DNA of 64,000 nt from an uncultured Acidimicrobiales bacterium (lineage in GTDB: Bacteria > Actinomycetota > Acidimicrobiia > Acidimicrobiales > SHLQ01), in assembly GCA_938015295.1 (NCBI GenBank), contig CALLQB010000044.1:1-64000 (forward strand), given 5' to 3'. Of the stretch, positions 8,196-15,707 are shown one piece after another. The notes beneath the pieces were generated by a model that did not search any database, was not told the DNA's origin, and saw only the letters and a list, made by a program, of their open reading frames with translations. Each line of letters starts with the position of its first letter. Position 1 is the stretch's first letter. The position numbers were made by a program, and so were the translations under genes.

Positions 8196-9410
8196 ATGTT
8201 CTTTGACCTCATTGTTGTCGGCGGAGGTGCCGCAGGGTTCTTTTCGGCGATTACCTGCGCGGAGCAGTCGGAGAAGTCGGTTCTTATCCTTGAGAAGACC
8301 TCACACCTGCTGCAGAAGGTAAAGATCTCTGGCGGCGGGCGCTGTAATGTCACCCATCATTGTTTTGAGCCGCGCGAGCTGAGCGCGAACTATCCCCGCG
8401 GCGAGAAATCTCTGATCGGCCCGTTTCACCGGTTTGGGGCCGCAGACACCGTCGATTGGTTCGCCAACCACGGTGTCGCGCTAAAGACTGAGGACGATGG
8501 CCGGATGTTTCCCGTCACCGACAGTTCGCAGACGATTATCGACAGTTTGCTCAGTGCAGCTTCCGCTGCCGGGGTCGGTGTCCACACCTCCGAGGGCGTG
8601 ACCAGTATCGCCAAGACTGTTGACGGTTTCGAGGTGGCGACCGATACCGACAACGCGTACCAGGCCGCGAACGTTGTCATCGCAACCGGCGGCACCCGAA
8701 TCAACGCGGGGGCAAAACTCGCCGCGGGCCTCGGTCACGAACTTCTCCCGCCGACGCCATCTCTGTTCACGTTCAAGATCAACGATCCACGCATCGACGA
8801 GCTCGCTGGACTCTCGGTCGACGTTGCCGAAGTGCACATCCAAGACAGCAAACTCAACAGCAGAGGACCAGTTCTGATTACCCACACTGGCGTGAGCGGA
8901 CCAGGGATCCTCAAGATTTCGGCGTGGGGTGCCCGCGAACTGGCCGAGCGCAACTACCGGTTCAACATCACGGTCAATTGGCTGCCGGACGCCGCCCCGG
9001 CCGAAGTTCTCGCCGAAAAGCGACGCAGCGACGCAAAACGTCAATTGTCGAGCCGGAGCCCGTTTCCGCAGCTTCCCAAGCGTCTTTGGTTACGTCTACT
9101 CGATGCGGCCGAGGTCCCCGACGCTGCGACCTGGTCGCAACTCAGTAAGAAACACACGACCCAACTTCTGACTCAGCTAACCGCGTCGACATTCGCCGTG
9201 AACGGCAAAAGCACCAACAAAGCTGAATTCGTCACGTGCGGCGGCATCTCTCGCAACGAAATCAACTTCAAAACAATGGAGAGCAAGCTTGTGAAAGGCC
9301 TCTACTTTGCGGGAGAAGTCATCGATGTCGACGGCATCACTGGCGGGTTCAACTTCCAGAACGCTTGGACAAACGGCTTCCACGCCGGGTCCGAGATAGC
9401 CGCCCGATGA
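8196..9410 (+). CDS. HI0933-family flavoprotein (BaiN/RdsA-like FAD oxidoreductase)
   Basis: 404 aa. The FAD motif LIVVGGGAAGFFSAI is at residues 4-18, followed by KISGGGRCNVTH (about 47-58), a hallmark of the HI0933/YhiN group. The C-terminus has the second hallmark, FVTCGGISRNEI, and the flavin loop GLYFAGEVIDVDGITGGF. Members reduce unsaturated ketones (BaiN in bile acid dehydroxylation) but most have no assigned substrate. TACAGT lies eight bases before the ATG. The stop codon overlaps the start of the downstream PlsC gene (ATGA), so the two are translationally coupled. Confidence 0.9.
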   Translation: MFFDLIVVGGGAAGFFSAITCAEQSEKSVLILEKTSHLLQKVKISGGGRCNVTHHCFEPRELSANYPRGEKSLIGPFHRFGAADTVDWFANHGVALKTEDDGRMFPVTDSSQTIIDSLLSAASAAGVGVHTSEGVTSIAKTVDGFEVATDTDNAYQAANVVIATGGTRINAGAKLAAGLGHELLPPTPSLFTFKINDPRIDELAGLSVDVAEVHIQDSKLNSRGPVLITHTGVSGPGILKISAWGARELAERNYRFNITVNWLPDAAPAEVLAEKRRSDAKRQLSSRSPFPQLPKRLWLRLLDAAEVPDAATWSQLSKKHTTQLLTQLTASTFAVNGKSTNKAEFVTCGGISRNEINFKTMESKLVKGLYFAGEVIDVDGITGGFNFQNAWTNGFHAGSEIAAR

Positions 9411-10015
9411 GTGCATCATCGACCAATCCGAAAACGTTGGGTTCGCGTCTCGCACGAATCGGCCTCCGGTTGCTCGGGGGCTGGCAATTCGAGGGCCAGC
9501 TACCTGACGAACCACATGTCGTCATGATCGCTGTGCCCCATTCGCACAACCTCGACGGACTACTCCTGGTTTTGCTGACCCGCTCGGTCGGTTTGAAGGC
9601 GAACTGGATGGTGAAGGACCTCTGGACGAAGGGCCCCATTGGTTGGATAACCAAACCAGTCGGAGCGGTACCGGTCGACCGTGAAACCCCAGGTGGCATG
9701 GTGAAGCAGATGGTCACACAGTTTGAACGCCGCGAGTTCTTTCACCTCCTTGTTCCACCTGAGGGAACTCGTAGTCGCACCGAGCATTGGAAGTCGGGTT
9801 TCTATCGCATCGCACAGGAAGCAGACGTCCCGGTGGTGCCATCGTTTCTGGACTACAGCAAGAAACGTGGCGGCCTCGGCCCCGCAATCACCCTGACGGG
9901 AGACCGACGGGCCGACATGGACAAGATCCGAGCGTTCTACGGCGACGACGCGGCATCGATGGCTCGGTCACCCGAGAAGTTCGGCCCCATCAGACTCAAA
10001 GACGAAGACGCATAG
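9407..10015 (+). CDS. PlsC-family 1-acyl-glycerol-3-phosphate acyltransferase-like protein
   Basis: 202 aa from the ATG at 9407, which overlaps the upstream stop by four bases; the track ORF from 9236 is an upstream read-through. The HX4D catalytic motif appears as HSHNLD (residues about 46-51) and the acyl-acceptor motif as VPPEGTRS (about 122-129). The protein is compact and has the features of a lysophosphatidate acyltransferase acting at the cytoplasmic membrane face. Coupling to the HI0933 flavoprotein is unusual and suggests a shared lipid-related role, which is inference. Confidence 0.88.
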   Translation: MSASSTNPKTLGSRLARIGLRLLGGWQFEGQLPDEPHVVMIAVPHSHNLDGLLLVLLTRSVGLKANWMVKDLWTKGPIGWITKPVGAVPVDRETPGGMVKQMVTQFERREFFHLLVPPEGTRSRTEHWKSGFYRIAQEADVPVVPSFLDYSKKRGGLGPAITLTGDRRADMDKIRAFYGDDAASMARSPEKFGPIRLKDEDA

Positions 10016-10021
10016 GCTTGC

Positions 10022-10027
10022 TACCGT
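10022..10027 (+). promoter_or_regulatory. -10 box of leaderless promoter for the 192-aa gene
   Basis: TACCGT, six bases (TTCGTC), then the ATG at 10034. It is the best evidence that the following ORF is a gene. Confidence 0.55.
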
Positions 10028-10033
10028 TTCGTC

Positions 10034-10612
10034 ATGGAGTTGAGCCCCATCAACGGTTGTGTCGTTGCAACAACGATCGTCGATCATTTCGGTGAGCTCC
10101 ACGAAACTACACAGCGCCATACGCGAGTAACCCGCGTCTCAATTAAGCGCTTGCTACACGCAGAAGTGGTAGACCCGCCTACCCCATACTCCGCTATCGC
10201 CGTTTGCGCTGCGGTAACGCGCATCGACAACTTCCTGGGGATCGAGGTCGTTCAGCCAGAGGGCGCAACCGAGGAGATGGACATCGTTGCGCTACAACGA
10301 TCTCTCGTGGGGCGGCTTCGAGAACTCGGTGGGGGAGTACTCAGAGGTATGGGCGCTCGGGCACTCGAAAATCTCAAACGGCCTTTGAACAGCGCTTCGC
10401 ATGGGCCGATTGTCGCCCGCCTCGAACCGGCGCCCCAGAGCTCGCCAATTGTCGTACAAGCATTCTCCGCCGGTGTGGAATCTCTCGAACGGTCACTCGA
10501 GATACCCACAACCGCCCAACGCCTCGGCGTGCAATGGGCCAAGTCGAAAATGCTCGATATCCGAGTCGACGCAAACCTGGCCTATATGCAAACAACATCG
10601 CTGCAACCCTGA
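10034..10612 (+). CDS. Hypothetical protein, 192 aa, unrecognised
   Basis: No family is recognised. The protein is soluble and starts MELSPINGCVVATTIVDHFG, with later segments IAVCAAVTRIDNFLG and a glycine-rich GGGVLRGMGARALENLKR. There is no signal peptide or membrane segment. Codon choice is looser than in neighbours, with many GTA, CTA, TCA and ATT codons, which could mean rapid evolution or transfer. A precisely placed -10 box supports the start. An overlapping plus-strand frame (10204-10872) is an unlikely competitor because it runs into the YibE/F gene. It ends 24 bases before that convergent gene. Confidence 0.5.
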   Translation: MELSPINGCVVATTIVDHFGELHETTQRHTRVTRVSIKRLLHAEVVDPPTPYSAIAVCAAVTRIDNFLGIEVVQPEGATEEMDIVALQRSLVGRLRELGGGVLRGMGARALENLKRPLNSASHGPIVARLEPAPQSSPIVVQAFSAGVESLERSLEIPTTAQRLGVQWAKSKMLDIRVDANLAYMQTTSLQP

Positions 10613-10636
10613 CCGGGAGTCCCCACCCTGTTGTCG

Positions 10637-11983
10637 CTATTCGGGCGCGAAATCTTCCCAGCGAGGCGGATCGGTCTGCTCGTCTGCAGACTCCGCCGGC
10701 GCCTCGCTTTCAACGAACGGCGCGGGTTCTGACTCTGCCATCGCCGCCGAAGGGGATTGGTCGTCACCGGCTTGGGGCCGCAGCACAGCGGCGGCCAGAG
10801 CCGTGGTTATCGGGACCGCAGCCACCAAGCCGACAGACCCGGCCAAGGTCCGGACGATTTCAACCGCTATGAGCTCGGAGTTCGCAACCATGTCTAGTGG
10901 TTGATCCGACACCGCAAAGAGCAAGATCAACGGCATGCTGGCTCCGGCGTAGGCGAGAAGAAGTGTGTTGACCGTCGACGCTATGTGGTCGCGGCCAACA
11001 CGAATCCCCGAAGCGACGAGTTCGGTGGTCGGAAGAAGCGGGCTGCGGTGACGCAGTTCGGCGACGGTGGCGACCTGTGTCACGGTGACATCGTCGAGGG
11101 CCCCGAGCGCCCCGATGACGGCTCCGCCCAGCAGCAGCGAACTGACGTCGAGATTCTCGGCGATCAATGGCAGTACGAGGGCTTCTTCGGTGGCCAACCC
11201 AGTGAACTTCCCGATATGAAAGAACAGCCAAGAAAGTCCCAAGGTGAGAGCGAGCGCCATCAACGTTCCTGCCAGGGCGACGGTGGTAGTCGGCGTGAAC
11301 CCGTGCGTTAAGTACAGACTGATAAACGCGATTGCTGACGCCGCCACCACCGAGACCAGCAGCGGGTCGTTGCCGTCAAGTGCCGACGGGGCAACGAAGG
11401 CCACCAGCATGACAAGAGTCGCCGCCATCGCAACCAACGCAAGCACCCCACGGAATCGTCCGAGGGCCACAACAACCATCGCGAAGAGTCCCGCTAGCCA
11501 AATCAGCGGCGCTCTGCGATCTCTATCGGCATAGAAGTAGAAGTCATTGGATTCTTCGTAGCCGACGATGACGCGGTCGCCCGGCTGCACGTCGGGCACC
11601 GCACTGTTGAACTCGAGATTCATCTCGGGCAGCGTGATCAAGTTTCCCTCGTCGGGACCTTCGTTGACGGTCAGGGTCATCGATCGACAACTTTGAGGAC
11701 TTTCCGGAGTCGCATAACTGCATTGCCGATCGGCGACTTGCTCGACCGTTGCGCTCAGCCGGGCAGAAGTGAAACCGATCTCCTCCGCCTTGGTGATGGC
11801 ATCTTCCTGCCCCTCGCCAGCGGGCCAGAGCATGACCACACTCACCACGGTTGCAATGGCAGCCAGCACCACCCCAGCCAGCACGATTCGCAGCGTTGGA
11901 TCGCGGGCCCAGACTTGCCAACCGCCGTCGAGACCATGGTCGTGGGCGTGCGAGTGGGCTGGTGCGGAGTGGCCCCCGCTCAC
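10637..11983 (-). CDS. YibE/F-family integral membrane protein
   Basis: 448 aa. A His-rich cytoplasmic start (HSAPAHSHAHDHG, residues 4-16) precedes one membrane segment (about 32-54), an extracytoplasmic domain of about 110 residues, and then roughly seven membrane helices. GALGALDDVTVTQVATVAEL is the conserved YibE/F signature. A charged tail ends the protein. The family is widespread in Firmicutes and Actinobacteria, with no established biochemical function; transport has been proposed. The GTG start follows GGAAAT plus six bases, a poor -10. It converges on the 192-aa ORF. Confidence 0.88.
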   Translation of the reverse strand: MSGGHSAPAHSHAHDHGLDGGWQVWARDPTLRIVLAGVVLAAIATVVSVVMLWPAGEGQEDAITKAEEIGFTSARLSATVEQVADRQCSYATPESPQSCRSMTLTVNEGPDEGNLITLPEMNLEFNSAVPDVQPGDRVIVGYEESNDFYFYADRDRRAPLIWLAGLFAMVVVALGRFRGVLALVAMAATLVMLVAFVAPSALDGNDPLLVSVVAASAIAFISLYLTHGFTPTTTVALAGTLMALALTLGLSWLFFHIGKFTGLATEEALVLPLIAENLDVSSLLLGGAVIGALGALDDVTVTQVATVAELRHRSPLLPTTELVASGIRVGRDHIASTVNTLLLAYAGASMPLILLFAVSDQPLDMVANSELIAVEIVRTLAGSVGLVAAVPITTALAAAVLRPQAGDDQSPSAAMAESEPAPFVESEAPAESADEQTDPPRWEDFAPE

Positions 11984-12122
11984 GTGCCTATTTCCACGGT
12001 CGAGGTTTGCGACCGATTCGCCACTAGTTCCACACCAGCAGCATAAACGCTGCCCTGGTAATCAACCCATCAGTACGACGTCATCATCGCCATCGTTTTC
12101 GTCGAGCGAAATGTGCGCAGGC

Positions 12123-12128
12123 TACGGT
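12123..12128 (+). promoter_or_regulatory. -10 box of leaderless VOC-gene promoter
   Basis: TACGGT, six bases (CGACGC), then the ATG at 12135; it fixes the start inside the longer track ORF from 11769. Confidence 0.65.
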
Positions 12129-12134
12129 CGACGC

Positions 12135-12626
12135 ATGCAGATCTCACGGATTCACCACACCGCAGTAAGCGTCGCCGACATGGACCGGTCGTTGGCGTTC
12201 TACATCGACCTGCTCGGTCTCGACCTTGTTTTTGACAGCGCTATCACTCCGAACCCGTCGCTCGACGCCGTGGTTGGTATGGAAAATGCTGGAGGGCGGG
12301 TGTGCTGGTTGATGGCTGGCGACACCATGTTGGAGTTGTGGCAGTGGGACAACCCGGTGGGGCGGCCGCTGCCCGACGACTACCGGCCCGCTGATCGTGG
12401 CGTCACGCACTTTGCGCTGGTTTGCGACGATGTCGAGGAGCTTCATCGTCGTATCGTCGATGCCGGTCTCTCGGCGAACACGGCGCCCACCGATCTACGA
12501 ATGCATCTCACCACCTATGTGCGTGGACCCGACGACGAAATCATCGAGATCCTCGAGGACCGGGTCACCGACGACTGGCTAGAAAAGCTGAGACAAGACG
12601 CCCAGCAACGCCGAAACGCCCGCTAG
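12135..12626 (+). CDS. VOC-superfamily (glyoxalase/dioxygenase fold) protein
   Basis: 163 aa from the ATG at 12135. Two beta-alpha-beta-beta-beta modules are visible. The first starts ISRIHHTAVSVADMDRSLAFY and the second RGVTHFALVCDDVEELH. Candidate metal ligands are His6/His7 in the first strand, His in THFALV and the Glu of DEIIEILE near residue 142. That pattern fits metal-dependent glyoxalase, epimerase or extradiol dioxygenase activities, which cannot be told apart here. It stands alone between the YibE/F gene and the MDMPI-SDR unit. Confidence 0.85.
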   Translation: MQISRIHHTAVSVADMDRSLAFYIDLLGLDLVFDSAITPNPSLDAVVGMENAGGRVCWLMAGDTMLELWQWDNPVGRPLPDDYRPADRGVTHFALVCDDVEELHRRIVDAGLSANTAPTDLRMHLTTYVRGPDDEIIEILEDRVTDDWLEKLRQDAQQRRNAR

Positions 12627-12693
12627 CCAGAACAGGTGAACGGCTTGTCGAAAGGGCGGCGCAGTGACCGACAAGGCGCCATCGCCTGCTCGG

Positions 12694-13383
12694 TCAAATT
12701 CGGAACGGTCCGTAGAGGTTCCATGCTCGATCGAGTAGCGCGGTTGGATCGCGGCTCCAGTCGAACGCTTCGACTTCGGACCGACGAAGCCGACCAGTCA
12801 CGCCACGCACAAAGAGTGCTGCCGGGACCCGAAGGACCATCAAGTCCGCAGCTTCGACTTGTGGGGCCAGGCACGTTTCGCCATCGACAAACTCGACCGT
12901 TAACCCGAGGCCCAGTGCATCGGCCACCCGTTTCTGGAGTCGGACTGCGTATCGGTGCGCCGCCAGGGGGATTGCGGTTGCGGCGACGGCTGTGTTCTGT
13001 CGGAGAAGTTCGTGAAGGTCGTACGTATGAACGATAAGGTCGGCCAGCAACGCAGCGGCAGCGTTTACGTCAGCCATGAAGAACTGATCGATATAGTGCC
13101 CTATCGCAAGCCATTCATCTACTACTTCCTGAAGATTCAGGTGCGCACGGTCGGCGACTTGGCGCCCGGTCGCTTCCTCAGACCCGATTGACGCTAGCGG
13201 TACACCGGCCACGAGTTCGACATTCAACCCGCTGATATGCGCAACGACCTCTTTGACCGTCCACTGGGGGCATGCCGGCACCAGCCGCGAGGCAGACGCA
13301 TCGTCAAGTTCGCCGAGCTCTTTCACTAGCTCAGCTCGCACTACCTGATACATCGCCGGGGCTTCGGCCTGGTTGCTGTCCAT
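12694..13383 (-). CDS. Maleylpyruvate isomerase (MDMPI/DinB-like) family protein
   Basis: 229 aa. The N-terminal four-helix domain has PACPQWTVKEVVAHISGLN, where the conserved W-T/S-V-x-(D/E)-x(2)-x-H pattern places the first metal His. LIVHTYDLHELL supplies two further His residues around 125-131. In actinobacteria this fold often acts as a mycothiol-dependent isomerase or S-transferase (TIGR03083 type). The C-terminal about 80 residues look like the usual MDMPI tail. It lies 14 bases downstream of the SDR gene on the same strand and is probably co-transcribed. Confidence 0.82.
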   Translation of the reverse strand: MDSNQAEAPAMYQVVRAELVKELGELDDASASRLVPACPQWTVKEVVAHISGLNVELVAGVPLASIGSEEATGRQVADRAHLNLQEVVDEWLAIGHYIDQFFMADVNAAAALLADLIVHTYDLHELLRQNTAVAATAIPLAAHRYAVRLQKRVADALGLGLTVEFVDGETCLAPQVEAADLMVLRVPAALFVRGVTGRLRRSEVEAFDWSRDPTALLDRAWNLYGPFRI

Positions 13384-13397
13384 TTCGTGAAGACCTG

Positions 13398-14150
13398 CTA
13401 GGCGATTTCGCCGCGGTGGGGCCGGGCTGTGGTGAGGCTCAGGCCGCCGTCGGCGATGATGAGCTGTCCGGTAATAAACCGGGCAACGTCGCTAAGCAGG
13501 AACCCAATCGTTCCGGCGATGTCTTCGGGTTCGGCCGCGAAGCCGAGCGGGATGGCGGCGATGCTCGCTGCTTGCCGTTCGGGGCTGAGCCCGCGCTGCA
13601 CCGCCGCGGTCAAGGTCATCGCGGGAGCGACCGCGTTCACCCGAATTTGTCGTGGAGCGAGCTCGAGCGCCATCGACTTCGTGAGATGGATAACAGCCGC
13701 CTTCGCCGTGCCGTATTGATAGAGCAGCGGCGATGCGTTGGTGCCTTGTAGCGATGCGACGTTTACGACGGCACCAGGACCCGACATCAGTCCGGCTGCA
13801 GCCTGCGTGGCGCCAAGAATGCCCGCGCCGTTCACGCCAAGCGTTGCGGCAAGGTCGTCAAGATCTTGTTCGGCCAGGGGAGTGGCTTCGCCAGAAACCC
13901 AGGCGGCGTTATTGACTAAACCATCGATTCCGCCCAATGCCTCAGCGTTCTCAATTATCGCCTGACGCCAGCCATGCACATCACTCAGGTCAGCACGGGC
14001 CCACGGCACGCCGACGGCTTCGGCCGCGGCTGCGTCGCGATCAACAACCGCAACATTCGCTCCTTCGCTCTGCAGGAACTGCACAGTGGCCAACCCGATA
14101 CCGGCAGCACCACCCGTAACGACAATGTTCCGACCGGTAAGACCCTGCAT
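13398..14150 (-). CDS. Classical short-chain dehydrogenase/reductase
   Basis: 250 aa from the ATG at 14150; the 16-residue extension in the track is not needed. TGGAAGIG (about residues 12-19) binds NAD(P), NNAAW is the structural motif, and VASLQG, then YGTAK, provide the Ser-Tyr-Lys catalytic set. RVNAVAPAMTLT and FITGQLIIADGG are standard SDR segments. The preference seems to be NAD(H), from an Asp at the end of beta-2 (VVDRDA), which is inference. TAGTGT lies eight bases before the start. It leads a two-gene unit with the MDMPI protein. Confidence 0.9.
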   Translation of the reverse strand: MQGLTGRNIVVTGGAAGIGLATVQFLQSEGANVAVVDRDAAAAEAVGVPWARADLSDVHGWRQAIIENAEALGGIDGLVNNAAWVSGEATPLAEQDLDDLAATLGVNGAGILGATQAAAGLMSGPGAVVNVASLQGTNASPLLYQYGTAKAAVIHLTKSMALELAPRQIRVNAVAPAMTLTAAVQRGLSPERQAASIAAIPLGFAAEPEDIAGTIGFLLSDVARFITGQLIIADGGLSLTTARPHRGEIA

Positions 14151-14371
14151 GCAGGTCGACACTACCGACCAAGGCCAGAGAGGCCGCAAACGGACCATGA
14201 GATCCGGTTCTCGAGATTTAGATCACCAGCGGCGACTCTGATCGCCTTTGACGAATCGAGTCGTTGTAGGAGGGAGACCAACCCACTTGCGCGTTTCCGC
14301 ACTACTTTACATAACGAAGATTTCCGGCGTTCCAGGGGGAGAGGGGCGCCGAACCCCCAATCCCACAAAAC

Positions 14372-14427
14372 CCCGAAATTTTGCTGCAGAGCGACACTAA
14401 ACGGTCACTTCACAACAAAATTTCGGG
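14372..14427. repeat. 12-base perfect inverted repeat, 32-base spacer
   Basis: CCCGAAATTTTG at 14372-14383 and CAAAATTTCGGG at 14416-14427. The arms are AT-rich in the centre, unlike the surroundings. The spacer has no clear sub-structure. Confidence 0.8.
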
Positions 14428-14492
14428 TTGATTGTGCAGTTTGGTGGTCGGCGCACATTTCTCGGCCAGTGATCGTCTTACACTTCGTGAAA

Positions 14493-14573
14493 CCAGAAGT
14501 CCGACAATCCAGAAGTCCGACAATCCAGAAGGCCGAAGTTCCAAGAAGGCCGAAGTTCCAGAACGCCGACGAC
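14493..14573. repeat. 16-base tandem repeat, about five copies
   Basis: Two exact copies of CCAGAAGTCCGACAAT (14493-14524) are followed by CCAGAAGGCCGAAGTT, a 17-base variant with one extra A, and a more diverged CCAGAACGCCGACGAC. The gradient from exact to diverged units suggests recent expansion at the left. Confidence 0.85.
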
Positions 14574-14783
14574 GGCAACCTTCAAGCCTGACGTCTACCG
14601 ACTTGAGTGAACCCGGCCAACCGGTTCTTGGCGATGCGAACTCGAGATGATTTGAGCCCAAGATTCACGTCGACGCGACGGGGCTGAAATCGACAGGCCA
14701 CGCTCCCCCTTCTTCGCTGGCAAATTACATCGTTGTAGTTTGCCGATGGTCTGAGGAACACGCGCTCGAGACGTTACCCAAAG

Positions 14784-14789
14784 TAGGTT
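14784..14789 (+). promoter_or_regulatory. -10 box of leaderless promoter before the GTG at 14796
   Basis: TAGGTT, six bases (GACCTC), then GTG. Confidence 0.65.
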
Positions 14790-14795
14790 GACCTC

Positions 14796-15707
14796 GTGAT
14801 CCCAACACAACCTGCGAATGTTGATCAGACGATTCTCGAGGAAGCCGAATTCGCTATCGGCGCTGCCATAGCCAAGCGCAATGCCGACACGCTGACGGTC
14901 CTCGGCTTCGGGGAGATCTCGGTTGCGGTCGGTTGGCCGACTGCTGCGCCGACGATGGTGCTCAAGCGCATGGCCGTTTATGCAAAACGCAGCGACTCCG
15001 AACGCGACACCGCCGCAATTGCGGAGTACATCGAACTACTTATCGCAGCTGGCGCCGACGTACTGCCAACCACAACCCACGTCGTCCCGACCGCCGACGG
15101 TCGTTTTGCCGGGTACGCGGTTCAGCCGTTTGTGCCCAAAGAGTTTCTGGCCGAAACAACCATCGAACAAGACCAACCCCGGGCCGACCATCCCCTACTT
15201 TTGGCGGTGCGAGACTTCGCGGTTCGCCACGTAACCCCCGAACTATCGGCCGACATGCAGCTCACCAACTTTGCATGGGACGGCGACCGCCTGGTGTTGA
15301 TCGACATCACGACGCCAATTGTCTTCACGCCCGCAGGCGAGTTTGCCTTCCAAATCTCCCCCGAGTTGCTGGCCGCTATCCCCCGGTTCATGCGAGGAAC
15401 TGCGCTCAAAGAGACGATGAGCGTTCTCGACAAATACCGATCGCTCCCCGACACGTTCCAGCTGGTGCTGGTGCTCCTGCACCGGATCGGTCAAGACCGC
15501 TGGGTGCCAACGGCGGCGACCGTGTTCAACGAATCGATCGACACCCCGCTCGACCTCGATGCTGTTGCCAAGGAGTACGCCCGCTTCAAGAAGGTCATCC
15601 CTATTATTAAGCGCTCGGCCATGCTCCAACGTTGGTGGATCACCAAGGTGCGCAAAGGCCCCTACGACGGATTCATCACCGACAGCTTTACCGGAGCGGT
15701 GTTATAG
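14796..15707 (+). CDS. Kinase-fold-like hypothetical protein (303 aa)
   Basis: The GTG start is set by a well-placed -10 box. The sequence looks like a degenerate aminoglycoside-phosphotransferase or ABC1-type fold. TMVLKRMAVYA resembles the ATP-lysine strand, IAEYIELLIAAG an alphaC-like helix, and MQLTNFAWDGDRLVLIDITTP a catalytic loop plus metal-Asp segment in which the usual D-x(4)-N is replaced by M-x(2)-TN. Activity is therefore uncertain. The C-terminus is basic (IKRSAMLQRWWITKVRK). I recall similar proteins only as uncharacterised DUF families. It converges on the monooxygenase gene with a six-base overlap. Confidence 0.6.
   Translation: MIPTQPANVDQTILEEAEFAIGAAIAKRNADTLTVLGFGEISVAVGWPTAAPTMVLKRMAVYAKRSDSERDTAAIAEYIELLIAAGADVLPTTTHVVPTADGRFAGYAVQPFVPKEFLAETTIEQDQPRADHPLLLAVRDFAVRHVTPELSADMQLTNFAWDGDRLVLIDITTPIVFTPAGEFAFQISPELLAAIPRFMRGTALKETMSVLDKYRSLPDTFQLVLVLLHRIGQDRWVPTAATVFNESIDTPLDLDAVAKEYARFKKVIPIIKRSAMLQRWWITKVRKGPYDGFITDSFTGAVL

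Larger units (their letters stand above)
14151..14795. other. 645-base non-coding stretch with inverted and tandem repeats
   Basis: The only gap over 300 bases. No ORF here has a start signal or recognisable domain. It holds a 12-base perfect inverted repeat and a 16-base tandem repeat, listed separately, and the promoter of the kinase-like gene at its right edge. The C-rich and G-rich runs near 14330-14360 might pair locally. No tRNA, transposase remnant or CRISPR structure is visible. It could be an eroded element or encode a structured RNA. Confidence 0.6.

Noticed and set aside
8481-9044. 187-aa minus-strand ORF inside the HI0933 flavoprotein
   Set aside because: It is the antisense of an unmistakable FAD enzyme and has no family features.
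14330-14380. G/C-rich runs resembling a tRNA T-arm or an attachment site
   Set aside because: No complete cloverleaf and no integrase gene or duplicated core nearby.
13974-14591. 205-aa plus-strand ORF reaching into the 14151-14795 gap
   Set aside because: It begins inside the SDR gene, its protein has no family features and it runs through the tandem repeats.
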